From NCBI RefSeq assembly GCF_900475285.1, contig NZ_LS483370.1:696001-760000 (forward strand): DNA of 64,000 bases, given 5' to 3'. The stretch is from Pseudomonas taetrolens (GTDB lineage: Bacteria; Pseudomonadota; Gammaproteobacteria; Pseudomonadales; Pseudomonadaceae). Shown in pieces: positions 27,154 through 36,716 of the stretch; the stretch's first letter is position 1, and every line of letters begins with the position of its first letter. Both the position numbers and the translations under genes were made by a program. Under the pieces are notes generated by a model. It saw only the letters and a list, made by a program, of their open reading frames with translations. It was not told where the DNA came from and did no database searches.

Positions 27154-27214
27154 TAATAATCAGGCTATTAGAAATGCTGTCGTCTGCAGGCCGTTCCAAT
27201 TCTGGGAGTTAAAC

Positions 27215-29125
27215 ATGAAGCGTTCGATCGCCACTGTATCGTTGAGCGGCACCTTGCCCGAGAAGCTGGATGCCATTGCGGCGGCGGGCTTTGACGGGGT
27301 CGAGATCTTTGAAAACGACCTGCTTTATTACGACGGCAGCCCGCGTGAAGTACGCCAGATGTGCGCTGACCTGGGGCTGGCGATCAGTCTGTTTCAACCG
27401 TTTCGCGACTTTGAAGGCTGCCGCCGTGACCGCTTGGCACGCAACCTGGATCGCGCCGAACGCAAATTTGACCTGATGCAGGAACTGGGTACTGACCTGG
27501 TGCTGGTGTGCAGCAACACAGCGTCCGATTCAGTGGGTGACTGGCAAGTTTTACGCGATGACCTGAGCCTGCTCGCCGAGCGAGCCGGGGCCCGAGACCT
27601 GCGCATTGGCTACGAGGCGCTGGCATGGGGACGTCATGTCAACACGTGGCAGCAGGTCTGGGACCTGGTGCGCCAGATTGATCATCCGAACCTCGGGGTG
27701 TTGCTCGACAGCTTCCATACGTTGTCGCTCAAGGGTGATCCCGGCGCGATTGCGCAGATTCCGGGTGACAAGATCTTCTTTGTGCAAATGGCCGACGCGC
27801 CACTGCTGGCGATGGACGTGCTGGAGTGGAGCCGCCACTTTCGCTGCTTCCCCGGCCAGGGCGAGTTCGACTTGCCCGGCTTTTTGGCGCCGATCATTCA
27901 GAGCGGCTACACCGGGCCGCTGTCGCTGGAAGTCTTCAATGATGGTTTCCGTGCGGCGCCGACCCGCGCCAATGCCGCGGACGGCTTTCGCTCATTGCTC
28001 TATCTCGAAGAGAAGACCCGCGAGCGTCTGGCCCGGCAAGCGGAGCCGGAGGTCAGCCTGGAGCCCTTGTTCGCGCCAGCGGCCGCCAGTGCCTACGACG
28101 GGATCGAGTTTCTTGAGTTTGCCGTGGATGAAAGCCGCGGTGCGCAGCTCGGCCATTGGCTGGAGCGCCTGGGCTTTCGCAAGGCCGGGCAGCATCGCTC
28201 AAAAAATGTGAGCCTGCTGCGCCAGGGTGATATCAACCTGATTCTCAATGCCGAACCGTATTCGTTTGCCCACAACTTTTTTGAGGCGCACGGCCCATCG
28301 TTGTGCGCCACGGCGATTCGCGTGGAGGACAGTACCCGCGCGCTGGCTCGTGCCGTGGCCTACAAGGGCCAGCCCTATCGCGGTCTGGTCGGGCCCAATG
28401 AGCTGGAGCTGGCAGCTGTACGAGCCCCCGACGGTAGCCTGATTTATCTGGTGGACACCGATGCCTCCGGTAAGCCGCTGTACGAGTCGGATTTCAACCT
28501 TGCGCCCGTGGACGCGAGCCCCGGCGGACTCAAGCGCATTGACCACATGGCCATGGCGTTGCCGGCCGAAAGTCTCGACAGCTGGGTGCTGTTCTACAAA
28601 AGCCTGCTGGATTTCGAGGCCGATGACGAAGTGGTGCTGCCGGATCCTTACGGGCTGGTGAAAAGTCGCGCGCTGCGTAGCCGCTGCAGTTCGATCCGCT
28701 TGCCGCTGAATATTTCAGAAAACAGGAACACCGCCATCTCTCACGCGTTGTCGAGTTATCGCGGTTCAGGTGTGCACCACATCGCGTTTGAATGTGATGA
28801 CCTGTTCGCCGAAGTCAGTCGTGCCAAAGAAGCGGGCGTGCCGCTGCTGGACATCCCGCTCAACTACTACGATGACCTGGCGGCACGCTTTGATTTTGAC
28901 GATGAGTTTTTGAGCGAGCTGGCCTACTTTAACGTGTTGTATGACCGCGACGGCCAAGGCGGCGAGTTGTTCCATGTGTACACCGAACCCTTTGAAGGCC
29001 GCTTCTTCTTTGAACTCCTGCAGCGCAAAAATGGCTATGCCGGTTATGGTGCTGCCAACGTCGCCGTGCGTCTGGCGGCCATGGCCAAGTCGCGCAGCGG
29101 CGCGGTTCGACAGGCGAAGCTGTAA
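27215..29125 (+). CDS. quiC: 3-dehydroshikimate dehydratase, two-domain QuiC1 type
   Basis: A 636-residue fusion. Residues about 1-280 form a xylose-isomerase-like TIM barrel (starts MKRSIATVSLSGTLPEKLDA; LGVLLDSFHTLSLKGD carries barrel metal ligands). Residues about 290-620 form tandem vicinal-oxygen-chelate domains resembling 4-hydroxyphenylpyruvate dioxygenase (GVHHIAFECDDLFAEV; FFELLQRKNGYAGYGAAN). The barrel converts 3-dehydroshikimate to protocatechuate; the C-terminal domain is typical of the Pseudomonas QuiC1 group. Neighbouring pcaHG consume the product. Confidence 0.92.
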   Translation: MKRSIATVSLSGTLPEKLDAIAAAGFDGVEIFENDLLYYDGSPREVRQMCADLGLAISLFQPFRDFEGCRRDRLARNLDRAERKFDLMQELGTDLVLVCSNTASDSVGDWQVLRDDLSLLAERAGARDLRIGYEALAWGRHVNTWQQVWDLVRQIDHPNLGVLLDSFHTLSLKGDPGAIAQIPGDKIFFVQMADAPLLAMDVLEWSRHFRCFPGQGEFDLPGFLAPIIQSGYTGPLSLEVFNDGFRAAPTRANAADGFRSLLYLEEKTRERLARQAEPEVSLEPLFAPAAASAYDGIEFLEFAVDESRGAQLGHWLERLGFRKAGQHRSKNVSLLRQGDINLILNAEPYSFAHNFFEAHGPSLCATAIRVEDSTRALARAVAYKGQPYRGLVGPNELELAAVRAPDGSLIYLVDTDASGKPLYESDFNLAPVDASPGGLKRIDHMAMALPAESLDSWVLFYKSLLDFEADDEVVLPDPYGLVKSRALRSRCSSIRLPLNISENRNTAISHALSSYRGSGVHHIAFECDDLFAEVSRAKEAGVPLLDIPLNYYDDLAARFDFDDEFLSELAYFNVLYDRDGQGGELFHVYTEPFEGRFFFELLQRKNGYAGYGAANVAVRLAAMAKSRSGAVRQAKL

Positions 29126-29212
29126 CGTCATGGGCCAATACGTTTGGCGACTTCCTTCGCCGGGCCGGGCAGCCCATAATCGCGATCATCTTCATATGGC
29201 CGTGAGTCTTTA

Positions 29213-29881
29213 ATGACCAAGACCCCAGACATCGACACCGCTGCGGTGAGCGAGCCGCGTAAAAGCCGTAAGAACAATCCTGAAAAGACGCGCGAGAATA
29301 TCCTCAAGGAAGCGATTGTCGAGTTTGTCGAGCAAGGGCTGTCGGGCGCGCGCGTGGATGCAATCGCTGAGCGCACCCACACCTCCAAGCGCATGATCTA
29401 TTACTACTTCACCAGTAAAGAGCAGCTTTACGTCGAGGTGCTGGAGAAGCTTTACAGCGAGATTCGCACCACTGAAAGCCAGCTGCATCTCAACGAGCTG
29501 GAGCCGGTGCAGGCGATCCGCAGGCTGGTGGAGTTTACCTTCGATCACCATGACCGGAATGCGGATTTCGTGCGCATTGTCAGCATCGAAAATATCCATA
29601 AGGGCGAATACATCAAGCATTCGGAATGCATCAAGGCGATGAACGACAACATCGTTCATGTGCTGGAAGACATTCTGCAGCGCGGTGTCGAGCAGAAAGT
29701 GTTTCGCCAGGGCCTGAACCCGCTGGATGTGCACCTGCTGGTCAGTTCGTTCTGTTATTACCGCGTCTCCAACCGCTACACGGTGGGGGAGAGCTTTCAG
29801 GTCGACCTGTCAGACCCGCAGGTCAAACAGCGCCAGCGCGAGATGATTTGCGATTCGGTCCTGCGCTATTTGCAGGCCTGA
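29213..29881 (+). CDS. TetR-family regulator of the quinate/dehydroshikimate genes
   Basis: The 222 residues have an N-terminal TetR helix-turn-helix (RENILKEAIVEFVEQGLSGARVDAIAERTHTSKRMIYYYF, about 29-68, read in two parts) after a charged 28-residue leader, then a helical ligand domain. It follows quiC by 87 bases on the same strand and probably represses quiC and the divergent MFS gene. The ligand is unknown; 3-dehydroshikimate or protocatechuate would be natural. Confidence 0.85.
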   Translation: MTKTPDIDTAAVSEPRKSRKNNPEKTRENILKEAIVEFVEQGLSGARVDAIAERTHTSKRMIYYYFTSKEQLYVEVLEKLYSEIRTTESQLHLNELEPVQAIRRLVEFTFDHHDRNADFVRIVSIENIHKGEYIKHSECIKAMNDNIVHVLEDILQRGVEQKVFRQGLNPLDVHLLVSSFCYYRVSNRYTVGESFQVDLSDPQVKQRQREMICDSVLRYLQA

Positions 29882-29889
29882 TCCCGGGG

Positions 29890-29924
29890 GCTGACCGCTG
29901 ATGACGGGCGTCGCAGCGGTCAGC
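29890..29924. terminator. Hairpin between convergent TetR and dehydrogenase genes
   Basis: GCTGACCGCTG at 29890-29900 pairs with CAGCGGTCAGC at 29914-29924 (11 pairs, 13-base loop). It lies in the 61-base convergent gap. No T-run is present, so termination strength is uncertain. Confidence 0.5.
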
Positions 29925-29942
29925 CAGAACGAGACCGTTGCG

Positions 29943-30815
29943 TCAGTCCTGCACTGCGTTGTTCATCTCTTCAAAGTGAGCCAGCATGCGCGGCGCGTCA
30001 GCCGTGGTGCCGCTGATCAGCTCGAACGCGCTCACGGCCTGAAACACCGCCATCTGTCTGCCATCCAGCGTGCGGCAGCCCAAGGCCCGGGCGGTACGCA
30101 GCAATTCGGTCTGCAATGGGAAATAGATAATTTCAGCCACCCACAGGGCCTTGTGCAGCAACGTGGCAGGCACCGGCATGCCGGGCAGTTTGGTCATGCC
30201 GACCGGTGTGGTGTTGACCAGCCCGTTGGCCTGGGCCATTGAGGTTGCCAGGTCGGTTCCCGCTGTGGCCCGCTGACCCGGGAAATGCTGATTCAGGTTA
30301 TCGACCAGGTTGTGCGCACGACGGTGGTCCACATCAAAGATCTGCAGATGTTGCACACCCTCGTCGAGCAAGGCGTGGGCAACGGCCGCCCCGGCACCCC
30401 CCGCACCCATTTGCACCACATTCTCCACGGCCACATCGCTCAGGCTGCGCCGAAACCCTTCGGCAAAGCCCTGGCAGTCAGTGTTGTGGCCGATACGTTT
30501 GCCGTTGGTGAACACCACGGTGTTCACCGCGCCGATACAGCGCGCTTGGGGCGAGAGTTCATCCAGTAGCGGCAAGACCAGTTGCTTGCACGGGTAGGTG
30601 ATGTTCAGGCCGTTGAAGCCCTGGCGTTCGGCGCTCAGCAGCAGGTCGGGCAGCGCGTGGGTGTCCAGCTGCAGCGCATCCAGATCAAGCAACTGATAGG
30701 TATAGCGCAGGCCATGTGCCAGGCCTTCGCGCTCATGCAGCGCGGGCGTGCGTGAGGCCTGAATGCCGGCGCCGATCAATCCGGCCAGTACGGTAGAAGA
30801 GGCAGTCTTCGACAT
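29943..30815 (-). CDS. Shikimate/quinate dehydrogenase, catabolic AroE-like
   Basis: A 290-residue member of the shikimate dehydrogenase family. The substrate loop reads ASRTPALHE, where biosynthetic AroE usually has S-x-SP-x-x-H-N. The catalytic Lys (NITYPCKQLV) and Asp (GHNTDCQGF) are present, and the nucleotide loop is GAGGAGAAVA. The loop difference and the position next to quiC and a type II dehydroquinase suggest a catabolic quinate/shikimate dehydrogenase, not the housekeeping enzyme. It starts 4 bases after the aroQ stop. Confidence 0.85.
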   Translation of the reverse strand: MSKTASSTVLAGLIGAGIQASRTPALHEREGLAHGLRYTYQLLDLDALQLDTHALPDLLLSAERQGFNGLNITYPCKQLVLPLLDELSPQARCIGAVNTVVFTNGKRIGHNTDCQGFAEGFRRSLSDVAVENVVQMGAGGAGAAVAHALLDEGVQHLQIFDVDHRRAHNLVDNLNQHFPGQRATAGTDLATSMAQANGLVNTTPVGMTKLPGMPVPATLLHKALWVAEIIYFPLQTELLRTARALGCRTLDGRQMAVFQAVSAFELISGTTADAPRMLAHFEEMNNAVQD

Positions 30816-30819
30816 GGCG

Positions 30820-31260
30820 TTACCTTTTCAGTTGCTGGCCGAGGTGTTCCAGCGCCAGCCGATAGCCGTTGCTGCCGAACCCGCACAGTACCGCTTGGGC
30901 AACCCCGGAAACAAAGGAGTGATGACGGAAAGGTTCGCGGGTATGCACGTTGGAAAGGTGCACTTCAATGACCGGCAACTCGCTGGCAACCAGGGCATCA
31001 CGAATGGCCACCGAGGTATGGGTCCAGGCGGCGGGGTTAATCACAATGGCGGTGCAACGCTGGCGGGCACCGTGAATCCAGTCGAGCAGTTCACCTTCAT
31101 GATTGGTTTGCCGAAACTCAACCGCAAGGCCCAGCTCCGTGGCCGTGCGGCCACATAAGTCGGCGATGTCAGCCAGGGTTTCATGGCCATAAATACCGGG
31201 CTCGCGGCTGCCGAGCAGGTTCAGGTTGGGGCCGTTGAGCACCAGAACGATAGGGGTCAT
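30820..31260 (-). CDS. aroQ: Type II 3-dehydroquinate dehydratase
   Basis: A 146-residue dodecameric-type dehydroquinase. The opening [20 protein letters not shown] carries the catalytic Arg/Tyr loop, [17 protein letters not shown] the substrate-binding Asn and Ser, and [19 protein letters not shown] the rest of the active site. It interconverts 3-dehydroquinate and 3-dehydroshikimate, here probably for quinate breakdown. The open frame extends to 31545; the ATG at 31260 gives the normal family start. First gene of a two-gene unit with the dehydrogenase. The 31261-31499 gap upstream holds a CCTCTC/GAGAGG hairpin near 31463 but no gene. Confidence 0.93.
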   Translation of the reverse strand: MTPIVLVLNGPNLNLLGSREPGIYGHETLADIADLCGRTATELGLAVEFRQTNHEGELLDWIHGARQRCTAIVINPAAWTHTSVAIRDALVASELPVIEVHLSNVHTREPFRHHSFVSGVAQAVLCGFGSNGYRLALEHLGQQLKR

Positions 31261-31499
31261 AAAGGGCAACTCTGGATTGTTATTGTGAGGTCGCCAGAGC
31301 ATGGTCCGGCTCGTCAGAATAAAATGTACCAACCGGTTAATAAGATCAATCGGAGGGGGCGATCCAGCGGATGTGTCGCGCAAGAAGTGGGCGTTTATCG
31401 GCCATTGAAACGGGGGGAAGGTACAGCGAGGACTTGAAGCGCAGGGGTAACGCTCGTCCCGACCTCTCAGTAGAGAGGCCGGGTTGGAGGCTGTACTGT

Positions 31500-32588
31500 T
31501 TAGCGACGGACCAGCAACACGCCCGATTCCATGTGGTGAGTCCACGGGAACTGGTCAAACACGGCACAACGCTCAATGCGATGGGTGTCGTGCAGTTGGG
31601 CGATGTTCTCGGCCAAGGTCAGCGGGTTGCAGGAAATATACAGAATATTGTCGAAACGACGGGTCAGCTCGCAGGTATCCGGGTCCATACCCGCACGTGG
31701 CGGATCAACGAAGACGCTGCCGAAGTCGTAGCTTTTCAGGTCGATGCCTTGCAAACGACGGAACGGACGCACTTCATTCAGGGCTTCAGTCAGCTCTTCT
31801 GCCGACAGGCGCACCAGCGTGACGTTATCCACAGCGTTGTCGCTGAGGTTGTTCAGTGCGGCATAGACCGATGTCTTGCTGATTTCGGTTGCCAGCACTT
31901 TGCGTACCCGGGTGGCCAGCGGCAGGGTGAAGTTGCCGTTGCCGCAATACAGCTCCAGCAAGTCATCGGCCCGCTCACCCAACGCGTCGTATGCCCAGTT
32001 GAGCATCTTCTGGTTGACCGTGCCGTTGGGCTGGGTGAAGGCGCCCTCAGGTTGCTGATAGGTGAAGGTACGCTCCGCCACTTCGAGCTTCTCGACCACA
32101 TGATCGCGACCAATCACTGTGCGCTTGCCTTTGGAGCGGCCAATCACGCTGATGTTCAGGTCTTTGGCCAACTGCTCGGCCGCGTTCTGCCAATGCTCGT
32201 CCAGCGGACGGTGATAGCACAACGTGACCATCGCATCGCCGGCCAGGGTGGTCTGGAATTCCACCTGGAACAGCTTGTGGCTCAGGGCCGAGCTGGCTTT
32301 CCAGGCGGCCTTGAGCTGCGGCATCAATTGATTGATGCGCAGGCTGGCGATCGGGAAGTCCTCGATCAGGATCGGCGTACGCTTATCGTCCGACGAGAAC
32401 ATGGCGTAGTGGCGTTCGCCCGCTTCGCGCCACAGGCGGAACTCGGCCCGCAGACGGAAGTGCTTCAGCGGTGAGTCAAACACCTGAGGCTCGGGTGCAT
32501 CGAAAGGCGCCAGCAGTTCGCGCAGGCGGTTGGCCTTGGCCTCGAGTTCGATGGCGTAGGTAGCAGAATCAAATGGCAAAGCACTCAT
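31500..32588 (-). CDS. trmA: tRNA (uracil-54-C5)-methyltransferase
   Basis: The 362 residues match TrmA: an N-terminal part without a TRAM domain, the SAM-binding [14 protein letters not shown], the [10 protein letters not shown] motif and the catalytic-Cys motif [11 protein letters not shown]. It makes m5U54 (ribothymidine) in the T-loop of tRNA. Its ATG overlaps the stop of the upstream purine permease gene (ATGA), so the two are co-translated. Confidence 0.96.
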   Translation of the reverse strand: MSALPFDSATYAIELEAKANRLRELLAPFDAPEPQVFDSPLKHFRLRAEFRLWREAGERHYAMFSSDDKRTPILIEDFPIASLRINQLMPQLKAAWKASSALSHKLFQVEFQTTLAGDAMVTLCYHRPLDEHWQNAAEQLAKDLNISVIGRSKGKRTVIGRDHVVEKLEVAERTFTYQQPEGAFTQPNGTVNQKMLNWAYDALGERADDLLELYCGNGNFTLPLATRVRKVLATEISKTSVYAALNNLSDNAVDNVTLVRLSAEELTEALNEVRPFRRLQGIDLKSYDFGSVFVDPPRAGMDPDTCELTRRFDNILYISCNPLTLAENIAQLHDTHRIERCAVFDQFPWTHHMESGVLLVRR

Positions 32589-33880
32589 GCGTTAAACCAA
32601 CCCAGCTTGATCACAAACAGAATCGACAGAATGATCAGTGGTGCATTCAGCTCGCGTATGCGACCTGTCAGCAGCTTGATCACGGTCCAGGAAATAAAGC
32701 CGAAGGCGATGCCATTGGCGATGGAGTAGGTGAACGGCATCGCCAGTGCGGTGATCACCACCGGTGCGGCAACGGTCACGTCATCCCATTCGATTTCGGC
32801 CAGGCCGCTCATCATCAGGACGGCGACAAACATCAGGGCCGGTGCGGTGGCGAAGGCCGGGACGCTGGCAGCCAAGGGCGAGAAGAACAGGGCCAGCAGG
32901 AACATGATGCCGACCACGATGGCGGTCAGGCCGGTACGGCCGCCGGCGCTTACGCCTGCTGCCGACTCGATGTAGCTGGTGGTGGTCGAGGTGCCCAGCA
33001 GGGAACCGGCCATGGCCGCGGTGCTGTCGGCAATCAGGGCACGGCCCATTTTTGGCATGTGACCGTCTTTGCCCATCAGGCCTGCGCGCTTGGCAACGCC
33101 GATCAGGGTGCCGGAGTTGTCGAACAGGTCAACGAACAGGAAGGCGAAGATCACGCTGATCAGGCCAATGTCCAATGCGCCTTTGATATCCAGCTGCAGG
33201 AAGGTTGGTGCCAGCGAAGGCGGCATCGACACCACGCCACCGAACTCGGTCACACCCAATGCGATCGAGGCAATCGTGACGCCCAGAATGCCGATCAGTA
33301 CCGCACCGCGCACTTGCATGGCCTCGAGGGCAACGATCAGGGCAAAGCCCAGGGAGGCGAGGATCACTTTGGGTTGGCTCAGATCACCCATGCCCACCAG
33401 CGTTGCCTGGTTGGCAACCACGATGCCGGCGTTGCCCAGGGCAATCAACGCAAGGAACAGACCGATACCGGCGGCAATGGCCGAGCGCAGTGGCAGCGGG
33501 ATACTGTTGATGATCCACTCACGGATGCGAAAGATCGACAGCAGGAAGAACAACACTGCGGAGATAAACACCGCGCCCAGCGCTACTTGCCAGGTATGGC
33601 CCAAATGCAGCACCACGGTGTAGGTGAAGAAGGCGTTCAAGCCCATGCCCGGTGCGAGGGCGATCGGGTAGTTGGCGATGATGCCCATGGTCGCGGAACC
33701 GATGGCGGCCGCCAGGCAGGTGGCAACAAACAGGGCGCCCTTGTCCATACCTGTCTCACCGAGGATGCTCGGGTTTACGAACAGGATATAGGCCATCGCG
33801 AGGAAGGTCGTGATACCTGCAAGAATCTCGGTACGCACGTTGGTATTGTGTGCTTTGAGTTGAAACAGCCTTTCCAGCAT
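32585..33880 (-). CDS. NCS2-family purine permease (AzgA/GhxP-like)
   Basis: A 431-residue protein with about 12-14 membrane segments. Features of the adenine/guanine/hypoxanthine group are [19 protein letters not shown] at the start, [16 protein letters not shown] in segment 3, and [13 protein letters not shown] and [15 protein letters not shown] in the substrate site. It imports purine bases by proton symport; exact specificity is not visible. It is coupled to trmA. The 210-base upstream gap (33881-34090) shows no clear operator. Confidence 0.9.
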   Translation of the reverse strand: MLERLFQLKAHNTNVRTEILAGITTFLAMAYILFVNPSILGETGMDKGALFVATCLAAAIGSATMGIIANYPIALAPGMGLNAFFTYTVVLHLGHTWQVALGAVFISAVLFFLLSIFRIREWIINSIPLPLRSAIAAGIGLFLALIALGNAGIVVANQATLVGMGDLSQPKVILASLGFALIVALEAMQVRGAVLIGILGVTIASIALGVTEFGGVVSMPPSLAPTFLQLDIKGALDIGLISVIFAFLFVDLFDNSGTLIGVAKRAGLMGKDGHMPKMGRALIADSTAAMAGSLLGTSTTTSYIESAAGVSAGGRTGLTAIVVGIMFLLALFFSPLAASVPAFATAPALMFVAVLMMSGLAEIEWDDVTVAAPVVITALAMPFTYSIANGIAFGFISWTVIKLLTGRIRELNAPLIILSILFVIKLGWFNA

Positions 33881-34090
33881 GCCAGTCCCCGTGGCGCCAC
33901 TGGCGCCGTGATTAAATCGTTTTCAACAGCAAAGCACAGACTCTGAACGCCTGAAGATTTTCTGTCTGTCGGAAAAAGCCGCGCATCATACCAGCAGCTT
34001 GGGCGTATGGCTGCTTTGGATGGCCTGCGCGGCCATGTTTTGTAACGCTGAGGTGACAGGCATACTGCGTGCCAGTTTTCGGGGGTATTC

Positions 34091-34540
34091 ATGAAGCGCA
34101 TCATCAAGCCTGTTTTTGTCTGCTTAAGCCTGCTGGTGGGGCTCTCCACAAGTGCCGGGCTAAACGCGGCGCCGGCAATGCCCTTGAGTCGTATTGAAAT
34201 CCTCAAGGTGGTGTCTGTTTCCTGCGCCGTGGAGGATGTCTCGGATGCGCGCGAACGCACCCGTTGCGATCACAACGGCCCCGGCATCAAAGTGTATGTG
34301 CTGGAACGGGGCTATGGCGGGCAACCGAATGTCACCCTTGATGGTCAGGAGGTCGACGGGGTACGCACGCCAGTCTGCAATCAAGGAGAGGGGCTGGTTA
34401 CCTGCCAGGGGGCCGGCACGACCGTGGGCTATGTGTACACCTTTGATCTGGGTAACCGGAATGGCGGCTGGTTCCAGTTCAGTAACGCCTCGCTGGTACC
34501 GCCGCATAACCGCTTCAGTGCACGTCTCTTTATAAAGTAG
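34091..34540 (+). CDS. Small secreted protein, DUF4879-like
   Basis: The 149-residue product has a clear Sec signal peptide (KRIIKPVFVCLSLLVGLSTSAG, cleavage near NAA at 27-29). The mature protein of about 120 residues has four cysteines (SCAVED, RCDHNG, VCNQGE, TCQGAG), suggesting two disulfides, and a Gly-rich segment VTLDGQEVDGV. It resembles the short exported DUF4879/YolA-type proteins of unknown function; that family call is from memory. It stands alone between divergent and unrelated neighbours. Confidence 0.65.
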   Translation: MKRIIKPVFVCLSLLVGLSTSAGLNAAPAMPLSRIEILKVVSVSCAVEDVSDARERTRCDHNGPGIKVYVLERGYGGQPNVTLDGQEVDGVRTPVCNQGEGLVTCQGAGTTVGYVYTFDLGNRNGGWFQFSNASLVPPHNRFSARLFIK

Positions 34541-34605
34541 TCATGCAGTTGAACGCACAGGGCCAGGCTGACCTAAGCTGACAGCACTTGTGTGCGAGAA
34601 CGCTT

Positions 34606-35151
34606 ATGACCTTTAGAGCCTTGATTCCTGTCGCCGAAGGTGTCGATGACCTGCAGACCGTGACCTTGATTGATGTGCTGCGCCGCGCCGAGATCGAAGT
34701 GGTGGTTGCCAGTGTCGAGGGGCGTCGCATGCTGACCTGTGCTCGCGGCACGCGTCTGACAGCCGATGGCATGCTGGTTGATCTGCTGGCCCAGCCTTTT
34801 GATCTGATCGTGTTGCCGGGAGGGGAGACGGGTAGCCAGCACTTGTCGGCCCATCAGCCATTGCGCCATATGCTGGTAGAGCAGGGCCGGGCCGGGCGTA
34901 TTTTTGCCGCGATCGACCAGGCCCCGGCGCTGGTATTGCAACCTGCCGGGATGCTCAGGCAACGGCGCATGACCTGCAGTCACGTCGTGAGCGACCAGCT
35001 TTCTGGCTGTAATTTCATAGACGAACCCGTGGTGGTCGATGGCAATTGCATCACCGCCCAAGGTTCGATCGCGGCGCTGTCCTTTGCGTTGATGCTGGTC
35101 GAACAACTGTGCGGCAAGAATCGGCGCAACGCGATCTTCCCAGCCCTGTAA
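34606..35151 (+). CDS. DJ-1/ThiJ-family protein lacking the nucleophilic cysteine
   Basis: The 181 residues follow the DJ-1 fold: IPVAEGVDDLQTVTLIDVLRRA at the start keeps the conserved Glu (residue 11), and LIVLPGGETGSQHL is the usual strand and loop. The nucleophile elbow, normally A-I-C-A-G-P, reads AAIDQAPA, so Asp104 replaces the reactive Cys. The known glyoxalase/deglycase and redox functions need that Cys, so this protein must work differently or be structural. The open frame begins at 34588; ATG 34606 gives the family N-terminus. Confidence 0.85.
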   Translation: MTFRALIPVAEGVDDLQTVTLIDVLRRAEIEVVVASVEGRRMLTCARGTRLTADGMLVDLLAQPFDLIVLPGGETGSQHLSAHQPLRHMLVEQGRAGRIFAAIDQAPALVLQPAGMLRQRRMTCSHVVSDQLSGCNFIDEPVVVDGNCITAQGSIAALSFALMLVEQLCGKNRRNAIFPAL

Positions 35152-35160
35152 ACCGATGCC

Positions 35161-35231
35161 GGAGCGAGCTCGCACGCGATTCAGGTGGCGCGTTGGGCGC
35201 TGATGCCATCGCGGGTAAGCTCGCGCCTACA
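35161..35231. repeat. Degenerate REP pair running into the MFS 3' end
   Basis: GGAGCGAGCTCGCACGCGAT (35161-35180) and the loosely complementary ATCGCGGGTAAGCTCGCGCC plus TACA (35208-35231) are the two arms of the GGAGCGAGC class. The right arm includes the stop codon of the following minus-strand MFS gene. Confidence 0.6.
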
Positions 35232-36471
35232 CGCGTGCGGATTGTTCGGTTGGCCTCTCTTCCAGCATTCGATCGCGGTTGGCCAATCCGGGGAACAGTT
35301 TTATCCATACCCCGGTGATGACCAGAGTGCCCACGCCACCCAGCACTACCGCCGGCACGGTGCCCAGCCAGTGCGCGGTTGCCCCGGACTCGAACTCGCC
35401 CAGTTGATTGGACGCGCCGATGAACAAACCATTGACCGCGCTGACCCGGCCGCGCATTTCATCCGGGGTTTCCAGTTGCACAAACGAAGCGCGGATCACC
35501 ATGCTGATCATGTCGGCTGCACCGAGCACCACCAGCACTGCCAGCGAAAACCAGAATGACGTGGACAGCCCAAAGGCGATGGTCGCCACCCCGAATACCC
35601 CCACAGCGGTGAACATGATGCGCCCGACCTTGCGTTCCACCGGGAACCTGGCCAGCCAGAGCGACATCAGCAAGGCGCCGACGGCCGGGGCCGAGCGCAG
35701 CATGCCAAGCCCCCAGGGGCCGGTGAGCAGGATGTCTTTGGCAAACACGGGTAACAGCGCGGTAGCGCCCCCGAGCAGTACGGCAAACAAGTCGAGGGAG
35801 ATGGCACCGAGTACATCCGGGCGGCTGCGAATAAACCGGATGCCCCCCAGCAGCGAGTCCAGCGTCGCCTTGCCCTTATTGAGCGCTGCCTGGCGCGCGG
35901 GGAGGTTGCACATGAGCAGCGCAGCAATCAGATACAGCCCGACGGCCGGGCCATAGACCCAGACGCTGCCGAATGCATAGAGCAACCCGCCAAAAGCGGG
36001 CGCAATGATGGTGGCTGACTGTTGCGCCGCCTGAGCCGCTGCCACCGCTCGCGGAAACAGGCTCGCGGGAACGATGGACGGTAGCAGCGCCTGGGTGCTT
36101 GGCATTTCGAATGAGCGCGTGCTGCCCAGCAGAAACGCCAGGACGAAGATCATTTCCCGGGTGACGTGATCCGTTGCGCTACCGATGACCAGCGTCAGCG
36201 CAATCATCGCCTGCAGCGACTGGCACAGCGCGGCGACCCTGCGCCGGTCATAGCGGTCGGCCACATGCCCGGTGTGCAGCATGAACAGTACCCGCGGGGC
36301 GAATTCGATCAGCCCGACCCAACCCAGGTCCATGACGTTACCGGTCAGTTGATACAGGTTCCAGCCAATCGCCACGGTCAGCATCTGAAAAGCACTGGCG
36401 GTGAAAATACGGGCGATAAAAAAAGCGATGAACGGTCGGTGATGGCGTAACAGCAATGGGTGGCTGGTCAT
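35227..36471 (-). CDS. MFS exporter, EntS-like (MFS_3)
   Basis: A 414-residue transporter with about twelve membrane segments. The loop 2-3 motif GHVADRYDRRRVAAL and the loop after the central break (ETPDEMRGRVSAVNGLFIGASNQLGEFESG) are typical of the EntS-type exporters. The substrate is unknown; no siderophore genes are nearby. An in-frame TTG at 36474 is possible, but the ATG at 36471 is preferred. Its stop codon lies inside a REP-like arm. Confidence 0.82.
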   Translation of the reverse strand: MTSHPLLLRHHRPFIAFFIARIFTASAFQMLTVAIGWNLYQLTGNVMDLGWVGLIEFAPRVLFMLHTGHVADRYDRRRVAALCQSLQAMIALTLVIGSATDHVTREMIFVLAFLLGSTRSFEMPSTQALLPSIVPASLFPRAVAAAQAAQQSATIIAPAFGGLLYAFGSVWVYGPAVGLYLIAALLMCNLPARQAALNKGKATLDSLLGGIRFIRSRPDVLGAISLDLFAVLLGGATALLPVFAKDILLTGPWGLGMLRSAPAVGALLMSLWLARFPVERKVGRIMFTAVGVFGVATIAFGLSTSFWFSLAVLVVLGAADMISMVIRASFVQLETPDEMRGRVSAVNGLFIGASNQLGEFESGATAHWLGTVPAVVLGGVGTLVITGVWIKLFPGLANRDRMLEERPTEQSARV

Positions 36472-36702
36472 CAAAACAGTCGCGAATAGGGGCGTGAGGG
36501 GAGGGGGAGATTAGCATCATTTAGTAACATTTAATGGGGCGACCGAGAACAATCACAAGGAAAAAACGTTCGGTCGCTATGGACTCTTTTGTGCTTTCTT
36601 CCCGTTCCGGTAAAGGTCTGTATCAAGGCCTGGGACAACCTGTCACGCGACAACAGACCACATTAGCCACGTCCAGATATTCGACTACTCTTTCATCAAT
36701 GC

Positions 36703-36716
36703 TTGATCCAGATCAA
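36703..36716. promoter_or_regulatory. ANR/FNR box upstream of cioA
   Basis: TTGAT-CCAG-ATCAA is a perfect match to the ANR/FNR consensus (TTGAT-N4-ATCAA). It lies 164 bases before the cioA start. In Pseudomonas ANR is known to control cioAB, usually by repression under low oxygen. The 36472-36879 gap holds this site and no credible gene. Confidence 0.85.

Noticed and set aside
32573..33946. 457-aa open frame opposite the purine permease
   Set aside because: Composition is rich in Gly, His and Gln, typical of an antisense shadow in GC-rich DNA; the permease is unmistakable.
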